Shown here in pieces: positions 17,288-26,398 of a DNA stretch of 64,000 nt (its first letter is position 1; each line of letters starts with the position of its first letter). Source of the stretch: Nocardia sp. NBC_00403. GTDB lineage: Bacteria > Actinomycetota > Actinomycetes > Mycobacteriales > Mycobacteriaceae. A program made the position numbers and the translations under genes. Location: positions 3,472,001-3,536,000 of the forward strand of contig NZ_CP107939.1 in NCBI RefSeq assembly GCF_036046055.1, in the 5' to 3' direction. Below the pieces are notes generated by a model that saw only the letters and a list, made by a program, of their open reading frames with translations, searched no databases and had not been told where the DNA came from.

Positions 17288-18328
17288 TCAGGCGACCGGT
17301 TCGGTCGAATGTCCGACGTTACGGAGGCAGTGCGCGCCGCACGTATCGTCGACTCGATTGCTCGCGCTACGCGTAGAGACCAGCGCGTCGATACGTTGTG
17401 CCGCAGCTATCTCGAGTAGCGTCTGAATGAACGCGCACACCAGGGCCGAGTCCCCGATCGTCGGCCAGATCAGGCCGTATTCGATGGGCGGAGCGTCACG
17501 GAACGGAACGAATGTGATGCCGGGGCGAGCGTGGTACCGAAGGCCTCGCACAGCCACGGGGGAGACGCCGCGGCCCGCCGCGACGTGGGAAGGTACTTCC
17601 GTCCAGTAGGTGGCGGTCGGTCCCTGCGGGATCGGCCGGCCTGACGGGGTGTGTGTGGGGAGGTGGAAGTCCAGCCAATACGCGGGGATATCGCCGTGGA
17701 TGGACACCAGCGGGGCGTCCGCGAGATCCTCCAGCGACACGGTGTCCCGACGTGCGAACGGATGCTGCGCCGGAACCATGAGCGCACGTGGTTCGGAGAA
17801 GATTACGGGGCCGACCGTGAGGTCCGGCTCGTCGATGGGGAATTCGCTGATCTGTAGGTCGAGGTCGCCCGATCGGAGCGGGCCGAGTGGATTTCCGAGC
17901 TGTATTTCGTGGACTTTGATCTCGCAGTCGGGATTGCGACGCTGGAAGGCTTCGGCGGCGAGACCGAGCAGGTCGGCTACCCATGGTGTGGAGTACCCGA
18001 CGCGGAGTGTGCCCGTGATTCCACGACCGAATTCGATTGCCCGCGCGATCGCCAGTTGGACGCTCTGGTAGGCAGGGCGCAGGTCATCACGGAGTCGTCG
18101 TCCGGTAGCGGTGAGAACGACTTGGCGGCTGGTGCGGTCGAACAGTGGCACGCCGACGCGGCGCTCCAACTTCTTGATCGTCTGGCTGACCCGCCCCGTC
18201 GACAGCCCGAGCCGTTCGGAGGTCCGTCGGAAGTGCAACTCCTCGGCCAATGTCAGGAACGTTTCGATCTCGTAGCGCTCGATCGTGGGACTCCTCGAGT
18301 GCGATCGGAAACTTGGGTATCCGATCAT
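17288..18328 (-). CDS. LysR family transcriptional regulator
   Basis: The 346-residue LysR protein closely resembles the one at 10880-11857 in its DNA-binding domain (IERYEIETFLTLAEELHF...STGRVSQTIKKLERRVG). It has a longer N terminus (MIGYPSFRSHSRSPT), since no start codon lies nearer the conserved region. The effector domain runs from about residue 105 (GTLRVGYSTP). It ends 11 nt from the convergent permease gene. Each of the two paralogues may sense a ligand tied to the enclosed cluster. Confidence 0.86.
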   Translation of the reverse strand: MIGYPSFRSHSRSPTIERYEIETFLTLAEELHFRRTSERLGLSTGRVSQTIKKLERRVGVPLFDRTSRQVVLTATGRRLRDDLRPAYQSVQLAIARAIEFGRGITGTLRVGYSTPWVADLLGLAAEAFQRRNPDCEIKVHEIQLGNPLGPLRSGDLDLQISEFPIDEPDLTVGPVIFSEPRALMVPAQHPFARRDTVSLEDLADAPLVSIHGDIPAYWLDFHLPTHTPSGRPIPQGPTATYWTEVPSHVAAGRGVSPVAVRGLRYHARPGITFVPFRDAPPIEYGLIWPTIGDSALVCAFIQTLLEIAAAQRIDALVSTRSASNRVDDTCGAHCLRNVGHSTEPVA

Positions 18329-18553
18329 CGCATGTCAGATGCTTATTCGATAGCCCGCTCTCGGCAATGATCCAGTTGCACGATGCCGGGTTCCCGGCGC
18401 TGAACCGGACGCCGTTGAGACGGTCGGCATTCGAGCACGGCTATCGTCGCGCTACCAGCAGCCGTCGTCTCAGGGAGACACCGCAGTAAGCGCTAGGACA
18501 ACTCGACGAGGAGTGCGACGGGTCGCCGAAGGATCAGCTGTTGTGCATCGGGC

Positions 18554-19546
18554 TCATGGGCGGTCTTCGGCGAGGCTTGCGCCGGTGGCGAAGTGCTGGC
18601 GGTAGCGCTCGGGGGTGGTGAAGAGGCGGCGGGTGAAGACTCGGTGGAGGGTTTCACCGTGGCGGTAGCCGACCGCGCGGGCGATGGCGGTGATGGTGAG
18701 TTCGGTGGATTCCAGGAGGCGGCGGGCCGCTTCGATGCGGAGGTCTTCGACGAATGCGGCTGGAGTGCTGCCGGTTTCGGCTCGGAAGGCGCGGGCGAAA
18801 TTGCGTTCGCTCATGTCGGCGCGCTCAGCCAGAGTAGCGACTGCCAGGTCGTCGTCGAGATGGTCGGGGAGCCAATGCTGGACGGCGCGGATGGCAGGGG
18901 TGCGGGCTGGCTGGGCGCGCAGTTGGGCGCTGAATTGGGCTTGGCCGCCGGAGCGGCGGGTGAAGACGACGAAGGCGCGGGCGATCTGCTGGGCCATTTC
19001 GCGGCCGTGATCGTCCTCGACGAGGGCCAGGGCGAGGTCGATGCCGGCGGCGACGCCCGCGGAGGTCCAGCGGTTGCGATCGTGGACGTAGATGCGGTCG
19101 GGCTCGACGGTGACGCGAGGGTAGGTGCGGGCCAGTCGATCGGTCGTACCCCAGTGGGTGGTGGCTCGGTAGCCGTCCAGCAGGCCCGCGGCGGCGAGCA
19201 GCAGCGAGCCGGAGCACACCGAGGTCACTCGGCGGGATTTGCGGGCCAGGGCGGGTAATTCGCGGACCACTTCCGCGGATACCGGCCCGGAGATCCAGCC
19301 GCCGACGACCATCAGGGTGTCGATCTCGTCAGGGGAGGCGGCCAGGTCATGCAGCGAGTGTTCGACCGCGATGGTCAGACCGCCGTCGGTCTTGATCGAC
19401 CGGCCCTGCGGCGTGGCCGTCACGAGCCGGTACACCGTCTTCTCGGCGACCGCGTTGACGAACCCGAAAACATCCATCGGCCCGGCCAATTCGACCAGCT
19501 GCATGCCCTCGTAGGCGACGAAAACGATGGTGCGCGGTGCGGGCAT
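18554..19546 (-). CDS. GlxA-type AraC family transcriptional regulator
   Basis: The 330-residue protein has an N-terminal DJ-1/PfpI-like domain (TIVFVAYEGMQLVELAGPMDVF; VCSGSLLLAAAGLL has the Cys of the nucleophile elbow) and a C-terminal AraC double helix-turn-helix from about residue 225 (LAVATLAERADMSERNFARAF, then AIARAVGYRHGETLHRVF). The start is the ATG at 19546 (MPAPRTIVF); a longer upstream frame is not credible. It may control itself or the alpha/beta hydrolase gene 140 bp upstream on the same strand. Confidence 0.88.
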   Translation of the reverse strand: MPAPRTIVFVAYEGMQLVELAGPMDVFGFVNAVAEKTVYRLVTATPQGRSIKTDGGLTIAVEHSLHDLAASPDEIDTLMVVGGWISGPVSAEVVRELPALARKSRRVTSVCSGSLLLAAAGLLDGYRATTHWGTTDRLARTYPRVTVEPDRIYVHDRNRWTSAGVAAGIDLALALVEDDHGREMAQQIARAFVVFTRRSGGQAQFSAQLRAQPARTPAIRAVQHWLPDHLDDDLAVATLAERADMSERNFARAFRAETGSTPAAFVEDLRIEAARRLLESTELTITAIARAVGYRHGETLHRVFTRRLFTTPERYRQHFATGASLAEDRP

Positions 19547-19686
19547 GCCGTCATCATCGCAGTCGGGACAGGTGGCCGCCACGATCAGTGCGTGACCGTG
19601 GCGGCAGTCGGGCTCCCACATCGCCGCATGCAGCGGGAATATCGCCGCGCACAGTGGGGGTCGGGAGGCCCGCCCGGGCGGCCACA

Positions 19687-20568
19687 TCAGCCGACGCGCC
19701 CGGCCCCGGCGCTCTTGCCGCGCACCGCGTGCTGATCGAGGAACGGGATGAGCACTGCGGCAACACGATCCGAGAACTGGGCGTGCGGATAGTGCCCACC
19801 GTTGTCGACCATCACGACCCGGCCCACACCGTCCGGCATAGCGGCCACGATCGCGTTCGCCTCGGCCTCGGGATCGGCGAAATCCGGGTCCGCCGAACCC
19901 ATGATCACCAGCGCGGGGCAGCGGACGTCCGTCAACCGTGCGTGCGCGTCCGCGGGGGTGGTCTGTCCGGTTTTCATGAATTCCGCCCAGCGCTCGGGCT
20001 GCCGCAGGATGTTCTCGAGGTCGGCGAGGTAGCGGTCGTAGTCGGCAGGCTTGGTCGGATAGGCGATGTCCAGATATCGCCGCCACCAGGGCAGCGAATT
20101 GATCATCGAGGTGAGGGCGAGGCGGACCATGCCGCGGCGGTATCGGCGGCTGGTGAGCAGGGCTCCGGCGTGCATGCTCTGGGTGAGGGTGAAGGGGTCG
20201 ATCTCGACGATCGCGGTCACCAGCTCCGGGGCCTGCGCCGCGGCGATCGTTGCCGAGCCGCCCGACAGCGAGTGCCCGACGATCACCGCCGGGCCGCCGA
20301 AGTGTCGGATGACGCCCAGCAGGTCCTGCGCTACATCGGTGCGGCTGATGGCCGCTTTTCCGGTCACCGACGGCCAGTCGAGGCTCGATTCGCCGTGCCC
20401 GCGCATGTCCACGTTGACCACCCGGTAGCCCGCGTCGGCCAGGGGGCCGACGAGGTGGCGGAAGTCGTGCCGCACGGTGCCCATGCCGTGTGACAGCACC
20501 ACGAGCGGTCCGTCACCGACCACATCGCAGGCGAGCTGCCCGTGTTCGAGCGTCACATACTCGGTCAT
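19687..20568 (-). CDS. Alpha/beta hydrolase
   Basis: The 293-residue alpha/beta hydrolase has HGM as oxyanion region (VLSHGMGTV), nucleophile elbow GHSLSGG, an acid in GSADPDFAD and catalytic His in GGHYPHAQ. It resembles actinobacterial epoxide hydrolase/haloperoxidase-like esterases, but no cap-domain residues settle the chemistry. It ends with a short basic tail (HAVRGKSAGAGRVG). The gene lies upstream of the GlxA regulator in the same direction. Confidence 0.83.
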   Translation of the reverse strand: MTEYVTLEHGQLACDVVGDGPLVVLSHGMGTVRHDFRHLVGPLADAGYRVVNVDMRGHGESSLDWPSVTGKAAISRTDVAQDLLGVIRHFGGPAVIVGHSLSGGSATIAAAQAPELVTAIVEIDPFTLTQSMHAGALLTSRRYRRGMVRLALTSMINSLPWWRRYLDIAYPTKPADYDRYLADLENILRQPERWAEFMKTGQTTPADAHARLTDVRCPALVIMGSADPDFADPEAEANAIVAAMPDGVGRVVMVDNGGHYPHAQFSDRVAAVLIPFLDQHAVRGKSAGAGRVG

Positions 20569-20703
20569 TGTCGTTTCCTTCCAGCGGAATCATCCGGTGG
20601 CCGCGAGTGCGACCTGCTGGAATTGAACGCCGTGAAATCGGCGCGACCGATACCGAAGGCTGGACGGGTCAGCCGGATGGCCGATTTCGTCAGATTCTGA
20701 CCA

Positions 20704-21108
20704 GTGTCACCGCGGAAACGACAGTCGCTGACCGCGGTTTCGACCGGGCCTCTGTGCTTTCGTGAACTCGGTCCGCGCCGCGAGGTATTCCTCGAGACCG
20801 AGGAATACGCCGCCTTGCACGAACCCCTCGAAGCGGCCGACCGGCTGATCATCGACGTGTTGATCGGTACCGGAATGAAAATGGGCGAGGCCCAGGACTT
20901 ACACAAGGAGCACATCGACCTAGAGCGGAAGACGATCTCGATCGAATGGGCATGGGACAAGGCTGCGCGCCGCGTGAAGCCTCCGAAAGACCACGAGAAG
21001 CGAGTGATTCCGATTGGTGACACGCTGACGAAGCTCCGTACCACCGTGATCAAGCGGGACGGCCTTGGCGTCGGCGAGGGGTCGGTCCGTCCGGTCCATG
21101 ACGGATGA
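20704..21108 (+). pseudogene. Tyrosine recombinase (integrase) remnant
   Basis: The frame contains the middle of a phage-type integrase: IIDVLIGTGMKMGEAQDLHKEHIDLERKTISIEW corresponds to the catalytic-Arg region, and KPPKDHEKRVIPI to the following beta strands. The catalytic Arg is replaced by Lys or Met (TGMKMGEA), and the later HxxR and Tyr motifs are absent. It is a decayed piece of an integrative element. No attachment repeats were found next to it. Confidence 0.6.
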
Positions 21109-21163
21109 TCACGCGGGTGAGCAGTCGTAAAACCCGCCCGGCCGCGAAGATTCTTTCGGGCCG

Positions 21164-21191
21164 TGTCGATCTGTCGCGTTCGCTGTTCGAC
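21164..21191 (+). promoter_or_regulatory. Candidate ECF42 promoter of the DGPF/sigma operon
   Basis: TGTCGA (21164-21169), an 18-nt spacer and CGAC (21188-21191) lie 40 nt upstream of the DGPF gene. ECF42 target promoters are described with TGTCGA and CG(A/T)C elements. The position and downstream genes fit; the spacer length is slightly long. Confidence 0.5.
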
Positions 21192-21231
21192 CTTGGAGTG
21201 AGAGGGTCGGTAGGCGACCCGGAAAGGGAGG

Positions 21232-21657
21232 ATGACAGTGAAGTACATGCTGATCTGGCGGGCCACCGATGAGGGCAATGCGGCCATGGAGGGCGTCGAC
21301 TTCGAGAAGCTGCTCGAGACCGTCGGGCGGTACAACGACGAGATGATCCGGGCCGGGGTGCTGGTCGCGGCCGAAGGGCTGGTCGGGCCGGAAGAGGGCG
21401 TGGTGGTGGACTATTCGTCGGAGCCGCCGGTCGTCACGGACGGACCGTACGGGGAGACCAAGGAGCTCTTCGGCGGGTTCTACATTCTGAACGTGGCCTC
21501 CAAGGAGGAGGCCATCGAATGGGCCAGGCGGGCCCCGTCGTTCGGGCCGGGATTCAAGACCGAAATTCGCCGGGTCACCACGATCGACGAATTCCCGCAG
21601 GACAACGAATGGATTCAGAAGGAACGAGCATGGCGCGAAGCCACCGGACAGTTGTGA
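21232..21657 (+). CDS. DGPF/YCII-domain protein
   Basis: The 141-residue protein starts MTVKYMLIW and carries the family-naming DGPYGETKE motif plus the AIEWARRAPSFGPG segment. DGPF proteins are small, of unknown enzymatic function, and are typically the direct targets and neighbours of ECF42 sigma factors, as here: the sigma gene begins 12 nt after its stop. GGGAGG lies just before the ATG. Confidence 0.85.
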   Translation: MTVKYMLIWRATDEGNAAMEGVDFEKLLETVGRYNDEMIRAGVLVAAEGLVGPEEGVVVDYSSEPPVVTDGPYGETKELFGGFYILNVASKEEAIEWARRAPSFGPGFKTEIRRVTTIDEFPQDNEWIQKERAWREATGQL

Positions 21658-21669
21658 GTCGCTGAGCGA

Positions 21670-22953
21670 ATGGCCGATTCCACGGGTCGTGAGGCCGTTG
21701 CCGCCGTGTGGCGGATCGAGTCCGCGCGGATTGTCGGGGCGCTCGCGCGCTACACCGGAGATTTCGCGCTGGCCGAGGACCTTGCGCAGGAGGCATTGGC
21801 CGAGGCGCTGGTGAACTGGCCACGGGATGGCGTGCCGCGTAATCGGGCCGGGTGGCTGCTCACTGTCGGGCGGCGACGGGCTATCGACGCGTTTCGCCGA
21901 CGTGCCGCGCTCGATGACCGGTACTCCGCCCTCGCCCGCGATCTGGGCGAGGGCGGGGTCGCCGCCGGTGGCCCGCCCGCGGAATCCGCGCGTGCGCAGA
22001 CACCGTGGGATCCCGATCAGGTCGACGATGACGTGCTCGCGCTCATCTTCATCGCGTGCCATCCCGTGCTTTCGCGCGAGGCCCGGATCGCGCTCACGCT
22101 GCGGGTGGTCGGCGGCCTGTCCAGCGACGAGATCGCCAAGGCGTTTCTGGCGCCTACGGCCACCGTGCAGGCCCGGATCACGCGGGCGAAGAAAACTCTT
22201 GCAGCGGCTCGCGTTCCGTTCGCCGTGCCGTCCGCGCAGGAGCGCAATGAACGCCTCGGGTCGGTGCTCAGCGTCATCTACGTGATCTTCACCGAAGGAT
22301 CGTCCGCCACCTCGGGTGAGGATCTGATCCGATTCGATCTGGCCGGTGAGGCGCAGCGGCTGGCCCGGGTGCTGGCCCGGTTGATGCCGGCCGAACCCGA
22401 GGTGCACGGGCTGCTGGCGCTGCTCGAGCTCACCGCTGCACGCTTCCCGGCCCGCGCCGACTTCGACGGGCAGCCGATTCTGCTGGAGCACCAGAACCGC
22501 CGCCGCTGGGACCGCCCGGCGATTCGCCGTGGGCGCGCCGCCCTGGACCGGGCTACCCGGGTCGGCCGCGGCCTCGGCACTTACGGCCTGCAGGCCGCGA
22601 TCGCCGAATGCCATGCCGTCGCCGCATCCGTCGACACCACCGACTGGGACCGCATCGTGCTCCTATACGAGGCCCTGGGCCGCCTTGCCCCCTCCCCGGT
22701 GGTCGACCTCAATCGCGCGGTCGCGGTGTCTATGGCACAGGGCCCCTCGGCCGCCCTCCGCATTGTCGACGAGCTCAAAACCTCCGCAGCCCTGGCGAAT
22801 TCGCACCTGTTGCCGAGCGTTCGCGGCGAGCTGCTCACGCGATTGGGCCGCAGCGGCGAGGCACGTGCCGAACTCGAACTCGCCATCCGACTCTGCGGAA
22901 ACGAACGGGAACGCGCCTTGCTTGCGAAAAAGCTCACGAAGTTTGTCGTATAG
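21670..22953 (+). CDS. ECF42 group RNA polymerase sigma factor
   Basis: The 427-residue sigma factor has region 2 (FALAEDLAQEALAEALVNWP), region 4 (LSSDEIAKAFLAPTATVQARITRAKKTL) and a long C-terminal TPR-like helical domain from about residue 190 (ERNERLGSVLSVIYVIFTEG). This is the ECF42 architecture, in which the C-terminal domain replaces an anti-sigma factor. It forms an operon with the DGPF gene, probably driven by its own promoter at 21164-21191. The inducing signal is unknown. Confidence 0.9.
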   Translation: MADSTGREAVAAVWRIESARIVGALARYTGDFALAEDLAQEALAEALVNWPRDGVPRNRAGWLLTVGRRRAIDAFRRRAALDDRYSALARDLGEGGVAAGGPPAESARAQTPWDPDQVDDDVLALIFIACHPVLSREARIALTLRVVGGLSSDEIAKAFLAPTATVQARITRAKKTLAAARVPFAVPSAQERNERLGSVLSVIYVIFTEGSSATSGEDLIRFDLAGEAQRLARVLARLMPAEPEVHGLLALLELTAARFPARADFDGQPILLEHQNRRRWDRPAIRRGRAALDRATRVGRGLGTYGLQAAIAECHAVAASVDTTDWDRIVLLYEALGRLAPSPVVDLNRAVAVSMAQGPSAALRIVDELKTSAALANSHLLPSVRGELLTRLGRSGEARAELELAIRLCGNERERALLAKKLTKFVV

Positions 22954-23213
22954 CTCAGAGGTACGCTGAACTTGCGACAGGTTTGCTGACGGATTTCTGG
23001 GCACGATCCGCACACTCACACCGGTGGCGGGGCAGTGTCCGGCGGCGTACCTGCCGGCACAAGCATGGCTGGGAAATTCGCGGGCCGACGATAGCGCCGA
23101 CTTTCGACTGTCTGGCCTGGCCGAATCAACTAGTGTGGGGCTACCCGCTCGGGCGGGGGTTGGAATGCAAGCAAGTACACCGTTTGCCAGTCAGGTGGTC
23201 ACAGGACGGCACA

Positions 23214-25016
23214 ATGGATGACACGGCAGTGAGTGGCGGGGACGGCACTTGGGGGCCAGCGGAGGCGTTCGGACGCTATCGGCTTCTGTCGCTGCTGGGG
23301 CAGGGCGGCATGGGCCAGGTGTGGCGGGCGCAGGATTCGCTGACCAACCGGGTGGTGGCGCTCAAGGTGTTGCCCGAGCGCTTCGCCGATGACGAGCAGC
23401 TGCGCGAACGGTTCCGCCGGGAGTGCCGGGCGGTGGCGCAGTTGACCGAGCCGCATGTGATCCCCATCCACGACTTCGGCGACATCGACGGTCGGCTCTA
23501 CCTGAATATGCGCTTGATCGAGGGCACCGACCTGCGCAAGGTGATCACGGAAGAAGGGGCCTTGTCGCCGCGGCGGGCAGTGGCGATCGTCGCACAGGTG
23601 GCCGGTGCGCTGCAGGCGGCCCACGACGTAGGGCTGGTCCACCGCGATGTCAAACCCACCAACATCCTGCTAGGGGCCAATGAGTTCGCCTCCCTGATCG
23701 ACTTCGGGATCGCCCACGCCGCCGACGACCGTACGATGACCACGATCGGCGAGACCATCGGCACCATCGCCTACATGGCGCCGGAGGAGATCAGCTCGGA
23801 GGTCAAGGCCGATGCCCGAGTGGACGTGTACGCGTTGGCGTGCGTGCTGTATGAGTGCCTGACCGGCCGGCCGCCGTTTGCGAGCGCAATGGGGATACAG
23901 GGTGTGATGGCCCATCACCTGCACACCCCGCCGCCGCGTCCCAGCACCACTACACCCGATGTACCGACCGCGTTCGATGCGGTCATCGCCAAGGGAATGG
24001 CCAAAAACCCCGACGATCGTTACCAGACCGTGCGCGAGCTGGCCGCGGCGGCCTCCGCCGCGGTGGGCGATTCCGCGGTCAGCACCACCGAGGGCGTGGC
24101 CGCGCGTCATGGGCGGCGAATCAGATTGTCGCCCAAGGCCGCCTGGCTGCTCGCTGCCGCGGTCGCGGTTACGGTGGTGGCCGCCGTAGCTGTCGTCATC
24201 GGTGTCCAACGGGAATCAGGCGGCGGTGGCAACTCGCCCGCACCTATCGGCTCGGGCTACTCGTCACAGACTCCGCTGCCGTTTACCGGCGTGAGCCTGC
24301 CCACCGATGTGTCTGTCGACACGGCGGGCAACGTATACGTCAGCGACATGGGTAACGATCGGGTGGTGAAATTGGCGGCGGGCGCGTCGACGCCGATCCC
24401 GCTGCCGTTCACCGGCCTGAATAATCCCCAGGGTGTGGCGATCGACACTGCGGGCAACGTTTACGTCACCGACACGAGTAACGATCGGGTGGTGAAATTG
24501 GCGGCGGGCGCATCGACGCCGACCCTGCTGCCGTTCACCGGGCTCAAAGATCCCCAGGGTGTGGCGGTCGACGATGCAGGCAACGTGTACGTCGGCGACC
24601 GGGGTAATGATCGGGTGCTGAGGTTGGCGGTGGGCGCGTCGGCGCCGACGACGCTGCCGTTCACGGGACTCCAAGATCCCCAGGGGGTGGCGGTCGACGC
24701 TGCGGGCAACGTATACGTCACCGAATTGAGTACCGAGCGGGTGCTGATGTTGGCGGCGGGCGCGTCGGCGCCGACCACGTTGCCGGTCACTGGGCTCAAA
24801 GATCCCCAGGGTGTGGCGGTCGACGCGGCGGGAGACTTGTACGTCGTCGACTGGGGTAGCAAATGGGTGGTGAGGTTGGCGGCGGGCGCGTCGACGCCGA
24901 CCCCGCTGCCGTTCACCGGCCTGAAGAATCCCCAGGGTGTGGCGGTCGACACGGCGGGCAACGTATACGTCACCGACCTGGGCCCCAATCCGGTGGTGAA
25001 ACTCTTGGTCGGCTGA
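23214..25016 (+). CDS. pknD: PknD-like serine/threonine kinase with NHL propeller sensor
   Basis: The 600-residue receptor kinase has an N-terminal kinase domain with glycine loop GQGGMG, Lys51 (VALKVL), catalytic HRD with Asp145, DFG at 163-165 and a Thr-rich activation loop (TMTTIGETIGT). A single transmembrane helix lies at about 309-331. Six NHL repeats of 42 residues follow from about residue 354 (PLPFTG...DPQGVAVD.AGNVYV). This matches M. tuberculosis PknD, whose external six-bladed propeller acts as a sensor. The start is the ATG at 23214; longer frames overlap the sigma gene. No phosphate-transport genes adjoin it. The symbol is by architecture, not proven orthology. Confidence 0.9.
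   Translation: MDDTAVSGGDGTWGPAEAFGRYRLLSLLGQGGMGQVWRAQDSLTNRVVALKVLPERFADDEQLRERFRRECRAVAQLTEPHVIPIHDFGDIDGRLYLNMRLIEGTDLRKVITEEGALSPRRAVAIVAQVAGALQAAHDVGLVHRDVKPTNILLGANEFASLIDFGIAHAADDRTMTTIGETIGTIAYMAPEEISSEVKADARVDVYALACVLYECLTGRPPFASAMGIQGVMAHHLHTPPPRPSTTTPDVPTAFDAVIAKGMAKNPDDRYQTVRELAAAASAAVGDSAVSTTEGVAARHGRRIRLSPKAAWLLAAAVAVTVVAAVAVVIGVQRESGGGGNSPAPIGSGYSSQTPLPFTGVSLPTDVSVDTAGNVYVSDMGNDRVVKLAAGASTPIPLPFTGLNNPQGVAIDTAGNVYVTDTSNDRVVKLAAGASTPTLLPFTGLKDPQGVAVDDAGNVYVGDRGNDRVLRLAVGASAPTTLPFTGLQDPQGVAVDAAGNVYVTELSTERVLMLAAGASAPTTLPVTGLKDPQGVAVDAAGDLYVVDWGSKWVVRLAAGASTPTPLPFTGLKNPQGVAVDTAGNVYVTDLGPNPVVKLLVG
24273..25013 (+). repeat. Tandem 126-bp repeats coding for NHL blades
   Basis: Inside the kinase gene the six blades repeat at DNA level with an exact 126-bp period: the GGG(T/G)GTGGCG element recurs at 24431, 24557 and 24683, among other places. 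Copies differ mainly in loop residues. Such near-identical tandem units favour recombination that adds or removes blades. Confidence 0.8.
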
Positions 25017-25423
25017 ACCCCTGTTCCGCTGTCCGGTGCCAAGATTTCGTCGCCAATTCGCGGCGAAGAGCACGCCACTCAAATGCTGCCAACCTGCTGG
25101 TAGAGGCATGAATTGATCCGTACGCCGACTACATGATCATGCAGTCACCACCCCACCGTCAGCCAGCCGACCAACACCAGCGATCACGAAGTCGGGCTGA
25201 AGTACTAGGAGACCACTGGGCGGTGTAGGAATTCACCTACAAACGGCGCTGGGATTCGCTGGCCCACCACATGGCGGTGCTGCTCGACGATTCGACGCAG
25301 CGCCTGCCATCGGCAAACTGGATGAGCCGATGCGCGCCGTCGGTGGGGAGCTCCACCGATGATCTCGGGCCCCACCGATGATTTTTCGTGCCAGACGGTG
25401 TCTGTATCTCTGGGAGGTATGAC
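25017..25423. other. Intergenic stretch upstream of the iron-sulfur operon
   Basis: No convincing gene is seen in these 407 bp. The last part holds two copies of CCACCGATGAT (25353-25363 and 25372-25382), 19 bp apart and followed by a short T run, then GGGAGG before the ATG at 25424. The repeats could be operator half-sites for the operon. Confidence 0.4.
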
Positions 25424-26398
25424 ATGCCTGGAATATTGGATGCGGCCGAACTGCGGCAGGTGTGCCTGGACGCCGGAGCTGACGACGTCGGCTTCGTGGC
25501 ACTGGACACGCCTGGCCTGGAGGGGGAGGTCGACTATGTGCGCGAAGCGCTTCCGAGCACCCGCTCGCTGATCGCGGTGTGTGTGCGGCTGGCGCGGGAC
25601 AACTTTCGCAGCCGGGCGGCCAGCATGGTCAATACCGAGATCGACACCGCGATACCGGTGCTCGATCGGATCGGCCACAAGATCAGTATCGGGTTGCAGG
25701 ACCGTGGATTTCGTGCGATGTACCCGTCGGTGACGTTTCCCGTCGAAGCGCACCGACTGCCGAGCCGCGGCTGGACGGTGTCGCACAAGCCGGTGGCGGT
25801 GGCTGCGGGGTTGGGCCACATGGGAATTCATCGCTGCGTGATCCATCCGAAGTTCGGCAGCTTCATCGGGCTCGGCACCGTGCTGACCGACGCGCGGATC
25901 GCGCCGTATTCCCGGCCGCTGGACTGGAATCCGTGCCTGGGCTGCAATCTGTGCGTGGCCGCGTGCCCGGTGGGCGCGATACACACCGACGGCAGTTTCG
26001 ACTTCAACAGTTGCTACACCCACACCTACAACCAGTTCGTGAACAACTTCGCCGACTGGGTCGAAACCATGGCCGACAGCGCCGACGCCGATGATTACGG
26101 CCAGCGCATGAGCCCGGGCGAAACCACCATGCAGTCACGCCGCCAGTATCGTTCCGGCTACTGCGTCGCGGTGTGCCCGGCCGGTGAGGACGTGATCGGG
26201 CCGTATCTGGCCGACCGCAAGGGCCACCTGCAGCTGGTGCTGCGCCCGGTACAGCGCAAACCCGAGAACGTCTACGTCAGCGCCGGATCGAACGCGGAAG
26301 CCCACGCGCGCAAGATGTACAAGCAGAAGACGGTGCGCCACGTGGATACCGGGATCATGCCGCCCGATGGCATCGATGCAGCGCCGGAGCCGAAATGA
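25424..26398 (+). CDS. QueG/RdhA-like iron-sulfur protein, first copy
   Basis: The 324-residue protein resembles epoxyqueuosine reductase and reductive dehalogenases. A central PVAVAAGLGHMGIHR...HPKFGSFIGLGTVLTD stretch corresponds to the cobalamin-proximal region of QueG. Iron-sulfur Cys are C171, C174, C177 and C181 (CLGCNLCVAACP), C197, and C247/C251 (YCVAVCP). One Cys of the usual eight is missing: position 244 is Ser. There is no Tat signal, so it is cytosolic. The stop overlaps the next start (ATGA), and a homologous copy follows. A role as a cobalamin-dependent reductase is inference. Confidence 0.75.
   Translation: MPGILDAAELRQVCLDAGADDVGFVALDTPGLEGEVDYVREALPSTRSLIAVCVRLARDNFRSRAASMVNTEIDTAIPVLDRIGHKISIGLQDRGFRAMYPSVTFPVEAHRLPSRGWTVSHKPVAVAAGLGHMGIHRCVIHPKFGSFIGLGTVLTDARIAPYSRPLDWNPCLGCNLCVAACPVGAIHTDGSFDFNSCYTHTYNQFVNNFADWVETMADSADADDYGQRMSPGETTMQSRRQYRSGYCVAVCPAGEDVIGPYLADRKGHLQLVLRPVQRKPENVYVSAGSNAEAHARKMYKQKTVRHVDTGIMPPDGIDAAPEPK

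Noticed and set aside
20500..20516. TGTGACA string resembling an ECF41 -35 element on the minus strand.
   Set aside because: It lies inside the alpha/beta hydrolase coding sequence and has no GACG/GACA at the 16-nt spacing.
22942..22965. tRNA-like string CGTATAGCTCAG(A)GGTA at the end of the ECF42 gene, close to the 5' part of the tRNA-Val.
   Set aside because: It spans the sigma factor's last codons and stop, no other tRNA arms follow, and no matching attachment site or complete integrase is present, so chance is more likely than a tRNA or att remnant.
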